Counted from the first letter of the stretch, positions 36,266-45,785 are shown. The stretch is 64,000 bases of DNA from Methylobacterium aquaticum (GCF_016804325.1 NZ_CP043627.1:5377001-5441000); one strand, 5' to 3'. Made by a program: numbers and translations. The notes: generated by a model from the sequence alone, not told the origin.

Positions 36266-36580
36266 CTAGAGGGCGTCCGACAGGGCGCCGAGCAGGCCGG
36301 CGCTGCCGTCGCCGATGCGGATGCCGGGCTCCTGCACCACCTCGGCCTTGCGGATCAGCTCCGTGACCTCCACGGAGATGCGGTTGCCCGTGACCACGAT
36401 CTGCCCGCGGGCGATCGGGTGGTTGTTGGCGAGGATCTCGACCATATCGGAGTCGGTCGAGTCGAGTTCGATGACCGCGCCGCGGCCCATGCGCAGCAGC
36501 ATGTGGATCGGCATCCGGGTCTGCCCGAGCACGACCGCGAGGTCCACCTTGAGAATGTCGAGTACCGCCAACGGACGCAC
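36266..36580 (-). CDS. fliN: Flagellar motor switch protein FliN
   Basis: A 104-residue SpoA-domain (FliN/FliM C-terminal) protein. The core reads VLDILKVDLAVVLGQTRMPI, then LLRMGRGAVIELD, NNHPIARGQIVVTG and ISVEVTELI, the standard FliN pattern. FliN forms the lower part of the C-ring and binds the export apparatus. The start is inferred as GTG at 36580, as no ATG is in frame nearby. It stands alone, 20 kb from the other flagellar genes, next to the tandem tRNA genes and divergent from lipB with 51 bp between. It is missed by naive ORF calling because a much longer frame runs through lipB on the opposite strand. Confidence 0.88.
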   Translation of the reverse strand: MRPLAVLDILKVDLAVVLGQTRMPIHMLLRMGRGAVIELDSTDSDMVEILANNHPIARGQIVVTGNRISVEVTELIRKAEVVQEPGIRIGDGSAGLLGALSDAL

Positions 36581-36631
36581 CCACCCTGACCACGAGACGA
36601 TGCGCCAACAATCTGCTCTTATGGTGAAGCC

Positions 36632-37357
36632 TTGGTAAACGACCGGCTCGGAATCGCCCCCGGCAGCCTCCTGCCCGCCCCCGGCAGCCCCCCCGTCGAA
36701 TGGGTCGTGCGCGATGCGCTCCTCGATTACCGCGAGGCGGAACGCGCGATGGAGGCGCGGGCGGCGGACATCGCGGAGGGCCGCGCGCCGGAGCGCGTCT
36801 GGCTCGTCGAGCACCCGCCGCTCTACACCGCCGGGACCTCCGCCCGGGAGGCCGACCTCGTGGCGCCGGAGCGCTTCCCGGTGCACCGCACGGGGAGGGG
36901 AGGGCAGTACACCTATCACGGCCCCGGGCAGCGGGTGGCCTACGTGATGCTCGACCTCAACCGGCGGCGGCCGGACCTGCGCGCCTACGTGGCCGCCCTG
37001 GAGGCCTGGCTGATCGCGACGCTGGACGCCTTCACCGTGCGGGGCGAGCGCCGGGAGGACCGGGTCGGGGTCTGGGTGCGCCGGCCGGAGAAGGGGCCGG
37101 GCGTCGAGGACAAGATCGCGGCGATCGGCATCCGGGTGCGGCGCTGGGCGACCTTCCACGGCGTCAGCCTCAACGTCGAGCCTGACCTGTCGCATTTCTC
37201 CGGCATCGTCCCGTGCGGCGTGCGCGAGCACGGCGTCACCAGCCTGGTCGATCTCGGCCGGCCGGTGACGATGCCGGAGGTCGATGCGGTGCTGCGGGGC
37301 CGCTTCGAGGCGATCTTCGGTCCCACGGTTCTGGTCGAGACCGATGAGCGGGCTTAG
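36632..37357 (+). CDS. lipB: Octanoyl-ACP:protein N-octanoyltransferase
   Basis: LipB transfers octanoate from acyl carrier protein to the lipoyl domains of 2-oxoacid dehydrogenases and the glycine cleavage H protein. The 241-residue product has the signature [20 protein letters not shown]. It also has the lysine of DKIAAIGI (Lys161) and the catalytic Cys of GIVPCGV (Cys195), with HGVSLNV between. The start is a TTG at 36632; the N-terminal 20 residues are Pro-rich and may be partly untranslated. It is divergent from fliN and 149 bp upstream of the PAS kinase gene. Confidence 0.95.
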   Translation: MVNDRLGIAPGSLLPAPGSPPVEWVVRDALLDYREAERAMEARAADIAEGRAPERVWLVEHPPLYTAGTSAREADLVAPERFPVHRTGRGGQYTYHGPGQRVAYVMLDLNRRRPDLRAYVAALEAWLIATLDAFTVRGERREDRVGVWVRRPEKGPGVEDKIAAIGIRVRRWATFHGVSLNVEPDLSHFSGIVPCGVREHGVTSLVDLGRPVTMPEVDAVLRGRFEAIFGPTVLVETDERA

Positions 37358-37506
37358 GCCGGCCGGCGCCGGGCGTGACGGTTTCCCCGCGGCCCGGACT
37401 TGCTCTAGAGTATCGTCCGAGCCCGCGGCGTCATCCCGCACGCCCGCGGCGATGTCCCGGCCGCCGAGACCGGCGGCCCTGTCCCGCGCATCACGGAGGC
37501 CCGCCC

Positions 37507-38637
37507 GTGCCGGATGTCCCCGCGCCAGTGCCGGCCGCTGAGGCGCCGGGAGAGGCCGGGACCCTGCGCGCCGTCCTCTCGGCCGCCCCCCTGCCGTCCC
37601 TGCTGGTCGCACCCGGCCCCCCGGGCGAGGTGCGATTCGCCAACCCGGCCGCCCTCGCCCTGTTCGGGGAGGCGCCCGCCGCCCTCGCCGCCCTCGGCGC
37701 CGAGCCGGAGGCCGAGGCGGCGTTGCGCGCGCTCCTCGCCGATGGGCCGGCCAGCGCCGAGGTGCTGCTGCGCCGGCACGACGGCGCGACGTTGTGGGCG
37801 CTCGTCCATCTGTCTCCGGTGGCGGGCGAGGCGCCCGGCAGCCTGGTCCAGGTCGTCGAGACCTCGCGCCGCCGCGACCTCGAGGTGGCGCTCGGCCTCG
37901 CGGAGAGGCGCGAGGCGCTGGGCCAGCTCACCAACGGCGTCGCGCACGAGTTCAACAACCTGCTGCAGATCCTGGTCGGCTACGTCGACGGCCTGCGCCG
38001 GCGCCTCGGCGAGCATCCCGACGCCTTCGTCCAGCGGGCGCTCAGCCGTTCGACCGACGCCGCCGAGCGCGCCTCCTCGCTCACCCGCCACCTGCTCGCC
38101 TTCTCGCGGAGGCACCGGCCCGAGCCGCGGCCGGTCGATCTCAACGGCCTGCTGCGCGACTACCGGGAGCGGGCCCTCGACGTGCTGGGGGAGGGGATCG
38201 CCCTCGACCTCGATCTCGCCGGGGATCTGTGGATCGCCTGCATCGATCCGGTCCAGATCGAGCTGATCCTGAAAATCCTGCTGCGCAACGCCGCCGAGGC
38301 GATGCCGGCGGGCGGGCGCGTCGCGGTTCACACATGCAACCACGGCGGCGAGGGCGTGGCCGCCGACGGGGCGGCGGGGCGCCACGTCGCCCTCACCCTG
38401 GCGGATACCGGCGACGGCATGCCGCCGGAGGTGCTGGCCCGGGCGCTGGAGCCGTTCTTCACCACCCGCGAGCCCGGCCGCGGCACGGGGCTCGCCATCC
38501 TCAACGCCCTGGTCAAGCGCCAGAACGGCGCCGTCGCCCTGCGCAGCAGCCCCGGCGAGGGCACCTCCGTGCGGATCACCTTTCCGGCCGCCGAGGTGCC
38601 GCGACCGCGGTCGCAACGAAGTGCCGCCGCACGATAA
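37507..38637 (+). CDS. PAS-domain sensor histidine kinase
   Basis: A 376-residue soluble kinase. A PAS-like domain (about 15-130) has PGEVRFANPAALALFGE. The phosphoacceptor region is NGVAHEFNNLLQILVGY (His147). The ATPase domain follows, with RNAAEAMPAGGRV, DTGDGMP, EPFFTT and RGTGLAIL. No transmembrane segment or receiver is present. The GTG at 37507 has GGAGG six bases upstream; the upstream extension of the frame is Arg/Pro-rich noise. The signal and the partner regulator are not evident. It follows lipB but probably has its own promoter in the 149-bp gap. Confidence 0.9.
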   Translation: MPDVPAPVPAAEAPGEAGTLRAVLSAAPLPSLLVAPGPPGEVRFANPAALALFGEAPAALAALGAEPEAEAALRALLADGPASAEVLLRRHDGATLWALVHLSPVAGEAPGSLVQVVETSRRRDLEVALGLAERREALGQLTNGVAHEFNNLLQILVGYVDGLRRRLGEHPDAFVQRALSRSTDAAERASSLTRHLLAFSRRHRPEPRPVDLNGLLRDYRERALDVLGEGIALDLDLAGDLWIACIDPVQIELILKILLRNAAEAMPAGGRVAVHTCNHGGEGVAADGAAGRHVALTLADTGDGMPPEVLARALEPFFTTREPGRGTGLAILNALVKRQNGAVALRSSPGEGTSVRITFPAAEVPRPRSQRSAAAR

Positions 38638-38825
38638 TCCCTGTCGTCTCAAAAATTTATCGCTTGGCAGGACTGGCGCCGATCGGCGACTCTTCATCGG
38701 GTGTAGTTAGAATCGGGAAGGCGTTCGGTGCGATGCCTCCCTTCTACTGCGCCACCCGCACCCCCATATACGGTCCAAGGGGCGGGCCGCCCCTCACTGG
38801 TGATGGCACGAGGCGACACGAACCG

Positions 38826-39809
38826 ATGATGACCCCCTTCTCCCGCGGCCGCCGGACGGCGGTGGCCTTCGGCCTGGCGGCCCTGATGGCCGTGGCGGCG
38901 ACCGCCGGCGAGGCGCGTCCCGGCGGCGGCGGCTCCATGGGCTCGCGCGGCAGCAAGACCTATTCGGCGCCGCCCTCCACGACGACCGCTCCCGGTGCCC
39001 CGGCGCCGATGCAGCGCTCGATGACCCAGCCCGGTTCGTCGATGGGTGCCCCCGCCGCGCCGCAGCGGCGCTTCGGCGGCGGCTTCTTCGCCGGCCTGCT
39101 CGGTGCCGGCCTGCTCGGTGCGCTGATCGGCGGCGGCTTCTTCGGCGGCCTCGGCGGCATCGCCTCGTTCCTCGGCCTGCTGCTCCAGGTCGGCCTGCTG
39201 GTCGGCGTGGTGCTCCTCGTGGTGCGCTTCCTGCGCCGCCGCAAGGAGGAGCCGGCAATGGCGGGCGCCTATAACCGCAGCGGCCCGGCCTCCGGTGGCG
39301 GTCCGCTCGGCGGTGGTCTGGGCGGCGGCCTTGGCGGGGGCTTAGGCGGTCTCGGTGCCGGTCTCGGCGGCGGTGCCGCCGCCGCGCAGGCCCGGCCGCC
39401 CCAGCGCGACGAGGTCGGCATCGGTCCGCAGGATTTCGACGCCTTCGAGCGCACGCTGACCGAGGTCCAGCTCGCCTACGGCGCCGAGGATGCCGCTACC
39501 CTGCGCCGCCTCACCACGCCGGAGATGTTCGGCTATTTCGGCGAGGAGATCCGCGCCAACACCGCCCGCGGCGTGGTCAACAAGATCGCCGACGTGAAGC
39601 TCCAGCAGGGCGACCTCGCCGAGGCCTGGCGCGAGGGTCCGGTCGACTACGCCACCGTGGCCATGCGCTACACCCTGCGCGACGCGGTGATCGAGCGCGC
39701 CACCGGCAAGGTCGTCGAGACCAACCCGCCCGAGGCGACGGAGGTCTGGACCTTCATGCGCCAGCGCGGCGGCCAGTGGGTGGTCTCGGCCATCCAGCAG
39801 ACCCGGTAA
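38826..39809 (+). CDS. Tim44-domain membrane protein
   Basis: A 327-residue protein with a signal-like N-terminus (to about residue 30), a low-complexity Ser/Pro/Gly segment, a strongly hydrophobic region (about 85-135), a glycine-leucine repeat tract (GGGLGGGLGGGLGG near 165) and a C-terminal Tim44-like domain (DFDAFERTLTEVQLAYGAED, then GGQWVVSAIQQ). Bacterial Tim44-domain proteins are membrane-associated, with poorly known roles, possibly in protein translocation or assembly. Two ATG codons at 38826 and 38829 are possible starts. A terminator follows at 39854. A longer same-frame reading upstream overlaps the kinase gene and is spurious. Confidence 0.82.
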   Translation: MMTPFSRGRRTAVAFGLAALMAVAATAGEARPGGGGSMGSRGSKTYSAPPSTTTAPGAPAPMQRSMTQPGSSMGAPAAPQRRFGGGFFAGLLGAGLLGALIGGGFFGGLGGIASFLGLLLQVGLLVGVVLLVVRFLRRRKEEPAMAGAYNRSGPASGGGPLGGGLGGGLGGGLGGLGAGLGGGAAAAQARPPQRDEVGIGPQDFDAFERTLTEVQLAYGAEDAATLRRLTTPEMFGYFGEEIRANTARGVVNKIADVKLQQGDLAEAWREGPVDYATVAMRYTLRDAVIERATGKVVETNPPEATEVWTFMRQRGGQWVVSAIQQTR

Positions 39810-39853
39810 CGGTTAGGTCGCGGGGAGCGCCTCCCTCCCCGCGGATCCCGGCG

Positions 39854-39890
39854 AAGCCCTCGGATCCCACCCGGGACCGAGGGCTTTTCC
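39854..39890. terminator. Bidirectional terminator between Tim44-domain gene and DUF4142 gene
   Basis: AAGCCCTCGG (39854-39863) pairs with CCGAGGGCTT (39877-39886), followed by TTCC on the plus strand. The loop contains ATCCCACCCGGGA. It lies 45 bp past the Tim44-domain stop and just beyond the convergent DUF4142 gene. Confidence 0.8.
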
Positions 39891-39922
39891 TTGTCGCGAC
39901 CTGCGGGACGGCGCGCGGCCGC

Positions 39923-40614
39923 TCAGCCCTCGCCGCCACCCGTCATCCGCTGCATCCGGGAGAGCTGCGAGATGTGCAGCTGGATCAGCGGCAGGGCGCC
40001 TCGAGCGATGCGGCGCAGGGCCGGGTCCTCGCCGCTCTCGGCATAGGAGCCGTGGATCGTCATCGCCTCCCGGTGGCCCTGGAGCGAGGCGTCGACGAAG
40101 GCCGCGTCGTAGCGCGGACCACCCTGCATCCCGGAGAGCTGCGCCTGGATCTGCGCCTTCTGCTCGTCCGAGGTCATGCCGCCGGCGGATGCACCCCGGG
40201 AATCCCCAGCACCCCGCCGACGGTGCCGGCCGCCGCGCCGGCCACCCCGCCCGCGACCGCGAGCGGCGCCGCCACCAGGCCGCCGACGAGCCCACCCGGG
40301 CCGGGCAGTCCACCCGGCTGGCCGCCGCCGACCGGCACCGCGACGGTGCCGCCGGTCACCCGGTCGATCTTGTCGGCAAGCGTGACCTGCTCGGTCACCT
40401 CCGCCCGCGCGAAGGTCTTGATCCGCGGATTGCCGGACTTGGCGAAGGCGTCGCGCGCGGTGTTCTCGAGGAACAGGCCGCCCTTGCTGGCCATCGCCAG
40501 GTAGACCGGCGTCGGCATGGCGCCGGCCGGTATAGGTTGCGCCACGGCGGTGCGGGTGACCGCGAGGGCTGCCGTGGCGGAGAGCATGCTGACCAGGACG
40601 TCGCGACGGTGCAT
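39923..40614 (-). pseudogene. DUF4142 exported protein split by a frame change
   Basis: Two minus-strand frames together make one DUF4142 protein. The first (40614 to 40174) has a twin-arginine-like start MHRRDVLVSMLSATAALAV, a signal peptide, then FLENTARDAFAKSGNPRIKT and a Gly/Pro/Val-rich insert ending in TGA. The second (40177 to 39923) continues MTSDEQKAQIQAQLSGMQGG, then YDAAFVDASLQGHREAM and a LIQLHISQL end. The stop and the second ATG overlap as ATGA, so coupled translation is possible. A missing G in the CCCGGGG run near 40187-40193 would fuse both into about 230 residues, which I favour. DUF4142 proteins are periplasmic ferritin-like bundles of unknown role. Confidence 0.7.
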
Positions 40615-40761
40615 GGATGTGGCTCCTGAGGAGGCGCGCATCCCGGCACTCGCCGGCCCGGATGCTCGGGGGGAGTAATTTTCCCGCCTGACCGGTGTTC
40701 CGTCGCGCCGTCTCCCGGTCCTCGCCCGCGGCGATATCGCGCAGGCTTGGATCGTGCCCTT

Positions 40762-41151
40762 TCAGGCCCGCCGCGGCCAGGGCTCCGGCTGCCGGCGCCG
40801 GGTCCAGCGCCGCCACGGCCGGCTCATCAGGACGAAGGCCAGCACCACGCCGGCGGCGTACCAGGCGTGCATGCTCTCGTAGCCGCCCTCCGGCGTCCAG
40901 GCGAAGCCGCCCAGGAACACGTAGGACACGGCCGCCGCCAGGGTGCGGAAGGTGAGGAGCCACGGATGCTGGAGGATCGGGTCGCCGTTGGCGACGGCGA
41001 TCCCGAGCCCGGTCAGGGCGAAGAGCACGCCGCCGAGGGGCAGGCCCAGGAACAGCGAGAGCACGGCGCGCAGGAACAGCCCGGGCCAGTCCCGGCGGCG
41101 GCGGGTCGGCGCGGTAGGCGCGGGGGCGTCGGTCACGGTCGTGTGCGGCAT
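40762..41151 (-). CDS. Small membrane protein of unknown function
   Basis: A 129-residue protein with a disordered Thr/Pro/Arg N-terminus and three hydrophobic segments (about 24-48, 60-80 and 90-108), ending in an Arg/Trp-rich tail (SRPWRRWTRRRQPEPW). I do not recognise the family. The ATG at 41151 was chosen because the 49 codons upstream in the same frame are Ser/Arg/Gly-rich noise. It lies between the DUF4142 and Uma2 genes on the same strand, 76 bp from the latter. Confidence 0.55.
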   Translation of the reverse strand: MPHTTVTDAPAPTAPTRRRRDWPGLFLRAVLSLFLGLPLGGVLFALTGLGIAVANGDPILQHPWLLTFRTLAAAVSYVFLGGFAWTPEGGYESMHAWYAAGVVLAFVLMSRPWRRWTRRRQPEPWPRRA

Positions 41152-41227
41152 GCGGCTTTCGGCGCTGACGGGACAAGCGTCCAGCGTGTAGCGCAAACCG
41201 CGCCCTTCGCTCCAGGGTGTCGCGCGG

Positions 41228-41899
41228 TCAGCCGGTCCGGTCCGGTGCTGTCTTGACCCGGCGCGGCTGCCAGCGCGTGTCCCGGTAGAGGTCCCCAACC
41301 TTGCAGGTGAGCCCCGTCGCGGGAAGCGCGAGGTCGTCGTCGAGACCGGTCAGCACCCGGCAAGTCCAGCCGCCTGCTTCGCGGGCATGCAGCGTCACGT
41401 GCACGCGCTCCTGCTCCACCACGAGGATGTTTTGGCAGGGGCCGTGCTCGCGGTAGAGCCGGACCTTCACGTCGATCCAGCGCGCGCCGCTGACCGGCGT
41501 CAGATCCTCGTCGGTACTGGACACCACTTCTGCCAGCAGGGTCGCCGCGTCGGTGAAGCGCTTGCCACCAACCACGTCATCGTAATCGACCACGGCGACG
41601 TCGGGCTCCGGCTTGGTGGCGCCGTTCCGCTCCATCTCCGCCAGGATGGCGCGGGGCCATGGGAACTCGATGCCCGGCCGCTGGACGGCATAGAGGCTGT
41701 CGTCGTGGTCCTGCAAGGCCGCGTTGAGCAGGGTCTGGAGGTTCGTCGCGATGACGTTGTGCTCCATGAGGGGCGGCGTCATCATGACGGGAATCCCCTC
41801 GATCAGTTCCCAGCGCTCGTCGTCCGGCCGTTCCACCTGGAAGGCGCGGAACTCCTGGCCCGACATCCGGGATGCGCGCGCGAGCGCCGCGACAGGCAT
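41228..41899 (-). CDS. Uma2-family (DUF820) putative endonuclease
   Basis: A 223-residue protein of the PD-(D/E)XK-like Uma2 family. The core includes ERWELIEGIPVMM, HNVIATNLQ, the KPEPDVAVVD strand and LLAEVVSSTDEDL, whose acidic and basic residues form the nuclease-like site in the family. The cellular role is unknown; such genes multiply in cyanobacteria and some alphaproteobacteria and are sometimes taken as mobile. The product ends with a basic segment WQPRRVKTAP. It is followed on the left, after 76 bp, by a small membrane protein and preceded by the HNH gene 25 bp away, same strand. Confidence 0.82.
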   Translation of the reverse strand: MPVAALARASRMSGQEFRAFQVERPDDERWELIEGIPVMMTPPLMEHNVIATNLQTLLNAALQDHDDSLYAVQRPGIEFPWPRAILAEMERNGATKPEPDVAVVDYDDVVGGKRFTDAATLLAEVVSSTDEDLTPVSGARWIDVKVRLYREHGPCQNILVVEQERVHVTLHAREAGGWTCRVLTGLDDDLALPATGLTCKVGDLYRDTRWQPRRVKTAPDRTG

Positions 41900-41924
41900 G
41901 GTTCCGCTCCTCCCGACGACCCGC

Positions 41925-42476
41925 TCAGGTCTCCAGCTCGCTGTCCCAGTACAGGTAGTCGATCCAGGTGTGGTGGTACTGGCGGTGGTCGAATTCCGGC
42001 TGGCGGCGGTGCAGTTCGTGGCGGCTCGGCCGGCGCGGCTCGTTGAGAAGCGGCATCTCGGCCTCCTCGGGGGTGCGGTTGGCCTTGCGCAGGTTGCACG
42101 GGCTGCAGGCGGCGACCACGTTCTCCCAGCTCGAGAGGCCGCCGCGGGAGCGCGGCACCACGTGGTCGAAGGTCAGGCCGCCCGACGGCAGGCGCAGGCC
42201 GCAATACTGGCACGAGAACGTGTCGCGCAGGTAGATGTTGTAGCGCGTGAAGGCGGGGCTGCGCGCCATGGCGACGTAGCTCTTGAGCGCCACCACGCTC
42301 GGCACCCGCAAGGAGCGGCTGGGCGAGCGCGCCTCGACGTCGTAGCTCGCCACCAGGGTGACGCGATCGAGGAACAGGGCGGTGAACGCGTCCTTCCACG
42401 ACCACAGCGAGAGCGGGTTGTACGAGAGCGGCCGGTAATCCGCGTTGAGCACGAGGGTTTGAAGGTCCAGCATCAT
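41925..42476 (-). CDS. HNH endonuclease
   Basis: A 183-residue protein with a zinc-bound HNH domain in its centre. CQYCG and CSPCN supply the four metal cysteines, and TFDHVVPRSRGG, then WENVVAAC, gives the HNH catalytic core. The N-terminus (MMLDLQTLVLNADYRPLSYN) and the YLYWDSELE end are conserved in the chromosomal single-copy HNH proteins of Rhizobiales. Its target is unknown; it lacks other restriction components nearby. Two adjacent ATG codons offer starts at 42476 and 42473. It sits 25 bp from the Uma2 gene. Confidence 0.9.
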   Translation of the reverse strand: MMLDLQTLVLNADYRPLSYNPLSLWSWKDAFTALFLDRVTLVASYDVEARSPSRSLRVPSVVALKSYVAMARSPAFTRYNIYLRDTFSCQYCGLRLPSGGLTFDHVVPRSRGGLSSWENVVAACSPCNLRKANRTPEEAEMPLLNEPRRPSRHELHRRQPEFDHRQYHHTWIDYLYWDSELET

Positions 42477-43106
42477 CCTGCCCTGGCGACGGGCCGACCG
42501 CAGCGAGGGGGGCCGGCACGGTGCCGGTCCTCGCGTCGCTCGCCAGGAGAGGAGATGGGGACCATCGCCTATCCTCCGAGCCGGTCGGGGAGAGTGGGGG
42601 GAAGAGTCGGAGGACACGACGGATGCCCGCCGCGGCCGCTCGGCGAGCGGACGCCGGGGGGCGCGGCCGGAATGCGATCCGGGCGCCGTCCGGGCTGCTG
42701 ATGAGGGGCGATCACCGACATCCTCCCGCAGCGAGACGAAAAGGCCGTGTCCATTGAGGCTTAGTCTAATAGCAGCATGACAGGGTTGTGAAGGTTTCGC
42801 GGCGGGGCGTCTCGTCACGCCTCACACGAATTCGCCGCGCACAGGCATCCGGCGCAGGCCGCCCGCGGCAGGAGGAGCCGCCCGACACGGATTTTCGCCC
42901 CATTGGTCGGCGATGCCGCCGCCCGCCTCGTTTCCCTGCGTCCGGTTTCCTCGCCCGGACGGATGACCTAGGTAGACGGCTCGAACCGACCCCATCGCGA
43001 GGATCGCCGGCCGTCTGCGCCGGGCGTCCCGCCATGGCCGACCGGATGAGCGACCAGGCCGGGCCGCCGGGAGACGAGCCCGACACGCGGGTGAGAAGGA
43101 TTGCGC
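42477..43106. other. Gene-free gap before the MscS-family channel gene
   Basis: A 630-bp divergent gap. Short frames in it are Arg/Ala/Gly-rich and match nothing I recognise. It must hold promoters for the leftward HNH gene and the rightward channel gene. A slightly less GC-rich patch (42765-42795) precedes a possible start region. No repeat or RNA is visible. Confidence 0.35.
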
Positions 43107-45785
43107 ATGAGACAGCTTCGCCGATGGACGATCGCCCTCGCGGCCGTGCTGCTGAGCCCCGGGCTCGCGGCAGCGCAGGGACACGTGGCGAAGCCCGATG
43201 CGGCGAAGCTAGAGCGGGCCGTAGTCGCGCAGGCACCGGCACCCGCCGGCAAGCCGGACGCGAAGGAGGCCAAGCCGGCAGCCGGCCAGCCCGCCGCGGC
43301 GCCCGCTGAAGCCCCCAAGGAAGCGCCTAAGGAAGCCCCCAAGCCCCCGCCGCAGACCCCGATCTCCGAGCAGATCAAGCAGATCCGCGCCCAGCTCGAT
43401 GCCGAGAAGGCCGACCTCGACCAGCGCGAGCAGGCCCTGACCCACCGCGAGCTGAACAAGGACGACCTCGCCCTCCTGCGCGACGGCATCCCGGCGGTGG
43501 CCGATCGCCTGCGCCAGGTCATCGACCAGCTCGGGCCCCGGCTCGACGCGGCCAAGGAGCGGCTGACCCAGCTCGGGCCCAAGCCCAAGGAGCCCGAGGG
43601 CGCCGACGTGGCGCAGGAGCGGGCCCAGCGCGAGGCCGGCGTCGCCGAGATCGACGATACGCTGAGGCTCGCCCGCTCGCTCCTGGTGCAGAGCGAGCAG
43701 ATCACCGACCAGATCAGCAACCGGCGCCGCGCCGCGTTCACCCGCGCCCTGTTCGAGCGCACCGACGGCCTGGTGAGCCCGAGCCTGTGGATGCGGGCCA
43801 CGAGCGACTACGCCCGCGACTTCCGGGCGCTGAAATCCTCCCTCGACGACGCCGTCGTCCAGGTCCAGCGCCGGGGCACGGCGCTCAACCTGTTCCTGCT
43901 CGCGCTCGCGATCGGCGTCTCGGTGGCGCTCTATGTCGGGCGCCGTCACATCGCCCCGCGGGTCGGGCACCGCTCGTCCAAGGACGCGCAGCCGACCCGT
44001 TACGCAAAGGTGATGGCGGCCTGGCGGGTCTTCCTCGTCGGCGCGGTGCCGGCGGTGCTCGGCAGCTTCCTCGTCGGCTACACCCTCGACGTCACCGAGC
44101 TGCTGCCTCTGCGCCTGCTGCCGGCGGCCCACCGGATCGTCGCCTCGCTCGCCTTCGTGGCGGTGGTCGAGGCGATGGCCGACGCGCTGCTCTCGCCCGA
44201 CCGCCCGGCCTGGCGCCTCGTCGCGATGACCGACGCCACCGCCGAGCGGCTGAACCGCCTCATCATCGCCATCGCCTCGGTGATCGCCGTCGGCCGCACC
44301 ATCGAGGGCCTGAACGAGGGCATCTCGCTCAGCCTGCCGATCACCATCGTCACCAAGGGCGTCTTCGCGGCGGTCGTCGCCGTGGTGCTGGCCGAGGGCC
44401 TGCGCCGCTTCGCGGCCCGCGCCGAGACCGACGAGGCCTGCCTCGGCCCCTATATCGCGGCCGAGTCGACTACCGGCATCGGCGGCCCCTTGCGCATCCT
44501 CGGCTGGATCGTGGTGGCGGCGATCGGCGTCTCGGCGCTGGTCGGCTACATCGCCCTGTCGTCGTTCCTGATCGACCAGCTGATGTGGACCGCGATCGCC
44601 GCGGCGATCCTCTACCTGGCGATCGCGAGCGTCGACGCGGTGGTGAGCTCCGCCCTCCAGGACGATTCCCGCATCGCCACGGCGCTCCAGGCCAATACCG
44701 GCCTGCGCAAGCGCTCGCTCAACCAGATCGCGGTGCTGATCTCGGGCTTCGTCCGGGTGCTGCTGCTCACCGCCGCCGGCGTGCTGCTGCTCGCCTCCTG
44801 GGGCGTCGATTCGACCGACATCTTCGCCTGGGCCCAGGCCGCCTTCTTCGGCTTCACCGTCGGCGGGGTGACGATCTCGCTCTCGACGATCGCGCTCGCC
44901 ATCGGGCTGTTCACGCTCGGCCTCGTCATCACCAAGGCGATCCAGCGCTGGCTCGAGAACACCTACCTGCCGGCCACCGACCTCGATCCGGGCCTGCGCA
45001 ACTCGATCTCGACGGTGAGCGGCTATGTCGGCTTCCTGCTGACCCTGGCACTCGCCTTCTCGTATCTGGGCCTGAGTCTCGAAAAGCTCACCATCGTCGC
45101 CGGCGCCCTGTCGGTCGGTATCGGTTTCGGCCTGCAATCGATCGTCAACAACTTCGTCTCCGGCCTGCTGCTGCTCTGGGAGCGGCCGATCCGGGTCGGC
45201 GACCTCGTGGTGATCGGCGACAACGAGGGCTATGTCCGCCGCATCAGCGTGCGCTCGACCGAGATCCAGACCTTCGACCGCTCGGCGGTGATCGTGCCGA
45301 ACTCGAACCTGATCTCCGGCGTGGTGAAGAACCGGGTGCGCGGCGACCGCACCGGCCGGGTCACCATCACGGTCAGCGTCCTGCGCAACCAGGACCCGGT
45401 CCACGCCGCCGAGCTGATCGCCGGTTGCGCCAAGGCCCATCCGGACGTGCTGAAGGAGCCGCCGCCCCGGGTGGTGTTCCGCAAGATCGGCGATCCGTTC
45501 CTCGAATTCGAGCTGATCGCGATGATCACCGATGTCGGCTCGCAGGCGAAAGTGCAGAGCGACCTCAACTTCGCGGTGTTCAAGACCTTGTCCGAGGGCG
45601 GTCTCATCCCCAATCTCGGACCCGGATCGAGCATCGTCACGGTTCAGGGGCTGGACGCGATGCAGGACGCCATGGGGCAGATCGCCCGCATGGCGAATCC
45701 TGCCTCCTTGCGCCCCGAGACCCGGAGCGAGGCCCGCCCCGAGCCCGAGGCCGAGCGTCGCAGAACCCCCGAGACCGTGCCGTGA
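43107..45785 (+). CDS. DUF3772 / MscS-family mechanosensitive channel
   Basis: An 892-residue inner-membrane protein. It has a signal peptide (about 1-25, ending AAA-QG), then an Ala/Pro/Lys-rich periplasmic linker and a coiled-coil DUF3772 domain. Many transmembrane helices follow, then the conserved MscS pore and beta domain (AGALSVGIGFGLQSIVNNFV, then WERPIRVGDLVVIGD and GYVRRISVRSTEI). The C-terminal alpha/beta domain ends in an Arg/Glu-rich tail. Such channels release osmolytes on hypo-osmotic shock. The ATG at 43107 has AAGGA six bases upstream. Its stop overlaps the next gene by four bases. Confidence 0.93.
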   Translation: MRQLRRWTIALAAVLLSPGLAAAQGHVAKPDAAKLERAVVAQAPAPAGKPDAKEAKPAAGQPAAAPAEAPKEAPKEAPKPPPQTPISEQIKQIRAQLDAEKADLDQREQALTHRELNKDDLALLRDGIPAVADRLRQVIDQLGPRLDAAKERLTQLGPKPKEPEGADVAQERAQREAGVAEIDDTLRLARSLLVQSEQITDQISNRRRAAFTRALFERTDGLVSPSLWMRATSDYARDFRALKSSLDDAVVQVQRRGTALNLFLLALAIGVSVALYVGRRHIAPRVGHRSSKDAQPTRYAKVMAAWRVFLVGAVPAVLGSFLVGYTLDVTELLPLRLLPAAHRIVASLAFVAVVEAMADALLSPDRPAWRLVAMTDATAERLNRLIIAIASVIAVGRTIEGLNEGISLSLPITIVTKGVFAAVVAVVLAEGLRRFAARAETDEACLGPYIAAESTTGIGGPLRILGWIVVAAIGVSALVGYIALSSFLIDQLMWTAIAAAILYLAIASVDAVVSSALQDDSRIATALQANTGLRKRSLNQIAVLISGFVRVLLLTAAGVLLLASWGVDSTDIFAWAQAAFFGFTVGGVTISLSTIALAIGLFTLGLVITKAIQRWLENTYLPATDLDPGLRNSISTVSGYVGFLLTLALAFSYLGLSLEKLTIVAGALSVGIGFGLQSIVNNFVSGLLLLWERPIRVGDLVVIGDNEGYVRRISVRSTEIQTFDRSAVIVPNSNLISGVVKNRVRGDRTGRVTITVSVLRNQDPVHAAELIAGCAKAHPDVLKEPPPRVVFRKIGDPFLEFELIAMITDVGSQAKVQSDLNFAVFKTLSEGGLIPNLGPGSSIVTVQGLDAMQDAMGQIARMANPASLRPETRSEARPEPEAERRRTPETVP

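Noticed and set aside
36266..37612. 448-codon minus-strand frame through lipB
   Set aside because: Only its last 104 codons have FliN character. The rest is antisense to lipB and has shadow composition.
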